NCBI GenBank assembly: GCA_003155465.1 | Contig: PMCR01000178.1 | Coordinates: forward strand, 23,863-39,845 | DNA length: 15,983 nucleotides | From: Myxococcales bacterium | GTDB taxonomy: Bacteria; Myxococcota; Polyangia; Fen-1088 | Reading direction: 5' to 3' | Notes under the pieces: model-generated | Told to the model about the DNA's origin: nothing | Databases searched by the model: none | The model's input: only the letters and a program-made list of their open reading frames with translations | In this document: positions 9,101 to 15,100 of the stretch, in pieces | Position numbering within the stretch: position 1 is the first letter of the stretch | How the letters are laid out: each line of letters opens with the position of its first letter | Position numbers and translations under genes: made by a program

Positions 9101-12100
9101 CACCAAAAACGATGAACTTCTTGCGGGTCGAATCGAAAACCATGCCTGCGCCTGCGCGCGGGATCGGCTTCTTGCCCGAAGGGGTGCGGTTGGTCCATGT
9201 GCTGGTCGCGGGATCCCACTCCCACAGATCCCCGGGCATGGTCCACAGACCGGCGGAGTTCGGCCCCGAGATGCCGCCAAACATGACCAGCACCCTGCGG
9301 GCCTCGTCAAAGGCCACTGCCTGCAGGTAGCGCGGGTCGGGGCTCGTCGACGTTTTGGCGGCGTGAAGCGTCCAGGTGGCCACTTCGCTCGCAGGCACCT
9401 TGCCCAGAGCGGCGTGGGAGGATTCGGTGCCAGACGCAGGGGCGTTGCCCGGATCGTTTTCGCAGCAGGCGGCGAGCAGGAGCAGCGTAGCGAGAGCCGG
9501 TCGGAGGACTCTGGGCCGCCCGGCAGGTCGGATCGCGGGCCGTGGACTGCGTGGGAGTGAGCGTGGGCGTGAGCGGTGCGCGGAAGGCGAAGAGCGATCC
9601 GCGAGCCGCTCACCCCAGTCGCCCATGCCGCCCGCCTCACGCTCGTCGCTCACGCTACCGCCACCGCTCACGCTGGCCGATCTGTGCCGGGTGAGGAAAT
9701 TGCGCCGACGCAGTCGCCACAGGAAGGCGGCACCGAACAAGGCAAAGGGAAGCCCGGGCGTGCCTGGGGAGATCGGGGTCAGGTTGCAGGCACAACCCTT
9801 GTGGCCCAGCTTCACCGGGTTGCCGGCGTCGAGCGGGCGCGAATCGTTGCTGGCATCGGGGTTGCCGGCGTCGGGCGGGATCGCGCTTCTGCCTCCCTCT
9901 GGGATGACGCTGGTGCCACCCGCGCCGCCGCTCCCGCCAGTTCCGCCCGCACCTCCCGCGCTGCCGACGCCCGCATCGCCAGAGCCGCCCATGCCACCGC
10001 TGCCTCCCGCGCTGCCGTTGATGCTGCCGCCACTGCCAGCCGCGCCTCCTGCGCCGGTGGGGGGATTGCCGCAGGTGGGGAGAATCCACGACCCGCAGCG
10101 GCCGTCTCCCCCACACCTCATGCAGGCGCAGGGTTCACAGGAACCGCACGGCGTTTGATCTGCGGCATATTCGCAGGCGCCCGAGCCGTTGCAGGTCGAG
10201 CGGCAAACGCCTTCGCCCAGGCCGCATTCGTTCTCTGGATCGCTGCCCGCAACGTGGGCAGCGCACTTGCCCGTGCGACCGGTCTGGTTGCACGACACGC
10301 ACGCGCCATCGCACGCGCTCTCGCAGCACACGCCGTCCACGCAGAAGCCCGAGGCACAGGCACTGCCGCTCGAACACGTGAGGCCGTTCCTGGTCTTGCA
10401 GTTGCCGCTGCCGTCGCACGCCTGGCTGCCCGAGCAGCTATCGGGAACCTCCGTGCCCGCGACCGCCTGCACGCAGGTGCCTTCGTGGCCGGCGACGGCG
10501 CACGACTGGCAAACGCCCGAGCAGGACGCTTTTTCGCAGCATACCCCGTCCACACAGAAGCCCGAGGCGCAGCTCGGCGCCCGCGCGACGGTGCACCCCT
10601 CGCCATTGCCCAGGTTCGTTACTTTGTACTGCCAGGTTTCGCTCGATCCCGAGTAGCGCGGGCCGGAACCAAAGAGAACCATCACGCCGCGCTGGCTGTC
10701 GTAGACCATGGCCGCGGTGGAAAGCGAACTTGGGCTGGAGGACAAAGTGCGCAGGAACCAGGTTGGTGCTTTGGTATCGAGTTCCCAGGTCTTGCTGCCG
10801 GTGGTGGTCGACGCGGTCGTGGGCACAACCATTCGGCGGCGCAGGCTGTCGTAGGCCACGACCGGGAAGGCGGAGGGTAACCCCATGTCGGACGCGCCGA
10901 AATCGACGAAGTCGCCACTGTCGCGAAACACCCAGCCGGCTGAGACCGGATCCCATTCCCAGAACACGCTGTTGCTGGTGGTGTCTTGCCAGGTACTCAC
11001 ACCCTCGAAAATGAACAGCTTCTGGCGGCCCTCGTCGAAACTCATGAGTGGGTTCGTGCGCTGCCACGGCCCGAGATTGCTCGATGTCGGCGTGCGGTTG
11101 GTCCAGGTCGTCTTGTCGCCATCCCACTCCCAGACTGCGCGGTCCTCCACCACAGCATCAGGGTTGTGGGGACCAGGGTTGGGGTTGGCTTCCTCGCCAC
11201 CGAAGAGCAGCACCTTGGCGCGCACCGAATCGGTCACCATGGCGTGCGCATCGCGGGGGTCGGGACTTGATGCCGGGTGAAGCTGACTCCACTTGCGGCT
11301 GCCGCTCTGCCACTCCCAGGTGTCAGCGAGGAACACCCTGCCGCCCGAAGACGTCCCGCTGGTACCGCCGAACAGGATGAGGGACTTGCGGGATGGGTCG
11401 AAGGCCATGGCGGCGTCGCGGCGGCCGGCGGGTCGCACATCGCTATTCACCTGCAACCAGGAGATCCCGTCCCATTCCCACAGGTCGTCCAACAAATTGA
11501 ACCCGTCGTCCAGGCCCCCAAACACGTAGGTCTTGCCGTCGGCGGGGCAGAAGGCCATGGCGAAACCGGAGCGCTCACTAGGCGCGTTGCGGGGCGTGCG
11601 ATTGGAGAACGCTGCCGTGGCGAGATCCAGTTCCCAGAGATCCGCGAAGGGAACCATGCTGAAATCAGGCATCCCGTTCGGACCGAGCTGGCTGTAGAAA
11701 GTCAGGCCATCCACCAGATACAGGCGGTTCTTCGCGGCGTCGGTGACCAGCGAGGCGAACGCGCGCGCGGGGGCCAGGTCGGCTTCGCTGCCGGCAAGGC
11801 GCTGCGTCCACGCCGCCGTGGTCGGATTCCATTCCCAAACGTCGGCCAAGGGCAAGCTGTCCGCGCCGCCCACCAGCACGATCACACCACGGCCGGGGTC
11901 GTACACCATGGCGTGGCCGAAGCGCGCGCTCGGCTTGGTCCCGTCGGTGGTGCGCTCGGTCCAGGCCGACGTCGCCGGATCCCATTCCCATGTGTCCTGG
12001 TAGGGGACGCCGCTTGCGCCCAACCCCTCCGGATTTTCCGCCCTTCCCCCGAACAAGACCGCGCGAGCGCGCTGGCTATCCCAGACCGCCGCGGACGAGT

Positions 12101-15100
12101 ATCGGGCGTTGGGCGCGACGGCGAGCGTGAGTTCGGTCCACGCGCCCGTGGCCGGATCCCATTCCCAGGTGTCGCCAAATGCGGTCGAGACGCCAGTCCC
12201 ATCGTAGTCGAGAATCCTTGGAAAAAGAGCACTCCGGTCAGCACTGCTGCGGCCGCCCCCGAAGAGCAGCACCTTGCCCGTGGATTTCTCGAACACCAGG
12301 CTGTGCTGACTGCGGCCTGTCGGCCGTGATCCGGAATTGGTGCGGTCAGTGAAGACGCCGGTGGTGGGATCCCATTCCCAGATGTCCTCGTAGTTGTAGC
12401 CGGTGCCAGCCCGCCCACCCACGATGACGAACTTGTTGCGGGTGGAGTCGAAGATCATGCTCGCGCCTGAGCGCGCGCTCGGCTTGCTGCCGGCTGGGGT
12501 GCGGTTGGTCCAGGTGCTTGTCGCGGGATCCCACTCCCACAACTCCTGGGATGGATTCGGATTGCCAGAAGCGGCCACGCCGGAAATGCCGCCGAACATG
12601 ACCAGCACCTTGCGGGTCTCGTCAAAAGCGGCCGTCTGCAGGTAGCGCGAACTTGGTGTCAGCGCCACGGGGCCATCGATGCGTTCCCAGGTGGCGGATT
12701 CAGTCGCGGGCACCGTGCCCAAGGCCAACTGTGAGGATTCAGTGCGGGGCCCGGGGGTGTTGCCGGGATTGCTTTCGGAGCAGGCGGCGAGCAGGAGCAG
12801 AGCAGCTAGAGCCTGTCGGGAGGTTCCGAGCCGCGCTCTGATATGGGAACCCTGAAAGGGTTCCCATGCCCTCCCACGATGGTGCGCCGCCGGCGAAGCC
12901 GGCGGGCTCCCCACGCGACTAGGGGGCTTCGGGACAGACAGCCCACCCTGCCCGCCCCTCGCGCTTCGCGTTCGCCCGCCTCCGTCACGCCAGTCGCCCA
13001 CGCCGACCGCGCCACGCTGGTCGCTCACGCTACCGCTCACGCGCACGCTGGTCGATCTGTGCCGGGTCAGAAAGATTCGCCGACGCAGTCGCCACAGAAA
13101 CGCGGCGCCAAGCAGGGCGTAGGGCAGCCCTGGCGTGCCTGGAGCGGTCTTGCCCAGATCGCAGCTGCAACCCGAGTGGCCCAGTCGCGCGGTGCTGCCC
13201 GCGTCGGGCGCAATCGACGCTGCTTTGCCGTCGGGGCTGCCTGCATCGGGCACGATCGAAGCTTTTCTGCCGTCGGGACCGCCCGCGTCGGGCGGAAGCG
13301 AATCTCTCGCGCTATCGGGACTGCCCGCGTCCGTCAAGCTCGCGTCTCTTCCGCCATCCGAGGTGTCACTGGTGCCGCCCGTACCACCGCCTCCGCCCGC
13401 GCCGCCGCTGCCGGCCGCCCCCCCCGAGCCTCCCGCGCCGGTTCCCCCGCTGCCGCCCGTGCCGCCCCTGCCCCCGGTGCCGCCGGTACCGACAGGGCCG
13501 CAGGTCAAAGGATCGGGGGGAGAGCACGCGCCGTTGCCATCACAGGTCTGACAGGATCCGCAGGGCGTATTCCATTCTGGATAGTCGCAGGCGCCCGCGC
13601 CGTCGCAGGTCGAGCGGCACGGATCGTTGCCCGAGTCGCATTCGCTCTCTGGATCGCTGGCCACCGCATAGAACGAGCACTTGCCCGCGCGCGCAGCCTG
13701 GTTGCACGACACGCATGTGCCATCGCACGCGTTCTCGCAGCACACCCCGTCGACGCAGAAGCCGGAGGCACAGACACTTGCGCTCGCACAGGCCACGCCG
13801 TTCTTGCTCTTGCACCGGCCGCTGCCGTCGCACGCCAGTCCGTCAGCGCAGCTACCGGGAACCTCGGTGCCGGCCGCCGCCCGCACGCAGGTGCCTTCGC
13901 GGCCAGCGACACTGCACGATTGGCACGCGCCGGAACACGACGCCACGGCACAGCACACGCCGTCCACGCAGAAGCCCGATGCGCAGGTCGACGCCGTGGC
14001 AGCCGTGCACCCCTCGCCGTTGCCCAGCTTGGTTACCTTGTACTCCCAGGTTTCGCTCGATGCGGTCGACGCGTCAGCGCCGCCACCAAATAGCACCATC
14101 ACCCCGCGCCCGCTATCAAAGGCCATGGTCGCCCCGCTGCGGGAGCTTGGCCCAGGGGACGGAGTACGCAGGTACCAGGTTGGCCCCCTGGGATCCAGCT
14201 CGTAGACTTCCAAGGTCGCAGCGTCGTCGCTGGTCCACGCTGTCAGAACCTGCCGGCGGCGCAGACTGTCGTAGGCCAGGAAGTTGCCACCATTACCAGA
14301 ATAGCCATCGGAGCTGAAATTGAGAAACTCGCCCGGGTCTTGGTACGTCCAGCCGACTGTAACCGGATCCCACTCCGAAAAACTGCTGCCGCTGCTCTGC
14401 CCGTCGTCGGAGCTCGAACTGGTGAAGAGGAACAGCTTCTGGCGGCTATCGTCGAAACTGAGAAGTGGGGGGATTTGGCCGTAGTACTGCGCGTTCATCG
14501 TCACCACTGGGGTGCGGTTGGTCCAGCTCGCCGTCGTGCCATCCCATTCCCAAACGCGCGGTGCCACGGAATACTCGGTCGTTCCGGAAATCGGGTCGAG
14601 GAGGTTGTTCTGGCCGCCGTAGAGCAGCACCTTGGCACGCCCCGGATCGGTGACCATGCCGTGCATGACAACCGCATCGGGGCCCGTCGCGGGGAAAAGC
14701 TGGGTCCACTTGCGCGTGCCGCTCTGCCATTCCCAGGTGTCCCGCAGGTACCCTTCTGCGTCCGCGTAGGGCAACGGCGGGTTCCCCTGGCCGCCGAACA
14801 GAATGAGGGACTTGCGGACTGGATCGTAGGCCATCGCGGTATCCAAGCGCGGAGCAGGCCGCACATCACTTGCGACCTCGGCCCACGTGCTGCCGTCCCA
14901 CTCCCACAGATCGTCCAGCGGCGCGCCCGTCTGGTCCTGACCCCCGAATACGTACATCTTGCCGGTGGCGGGACAGAAGGCCATGGCGTGATAGCTGCGC
15001 CATGGCGGCCAGGCCTTCTGTAGCGGCGGCGTGCGGTTGGTGAAGACTGCAGTGACGGGCTCAAGATCCCAGACCTCCGCGGATGCAACTGGGTCGAGTG

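Noticed and set aside
12843..12867. Hairpin in junction 1 as a terminator of unit 1
   Set aside because: The stem is good but no T-run follows, and it lies more than 200 bp past the anchor, next to the following signal.
12865..12867. ATG in the hairpin as start of unit 2
   Set aside because: On the minus strand it is out of frame with the unit 2 signal peptide.
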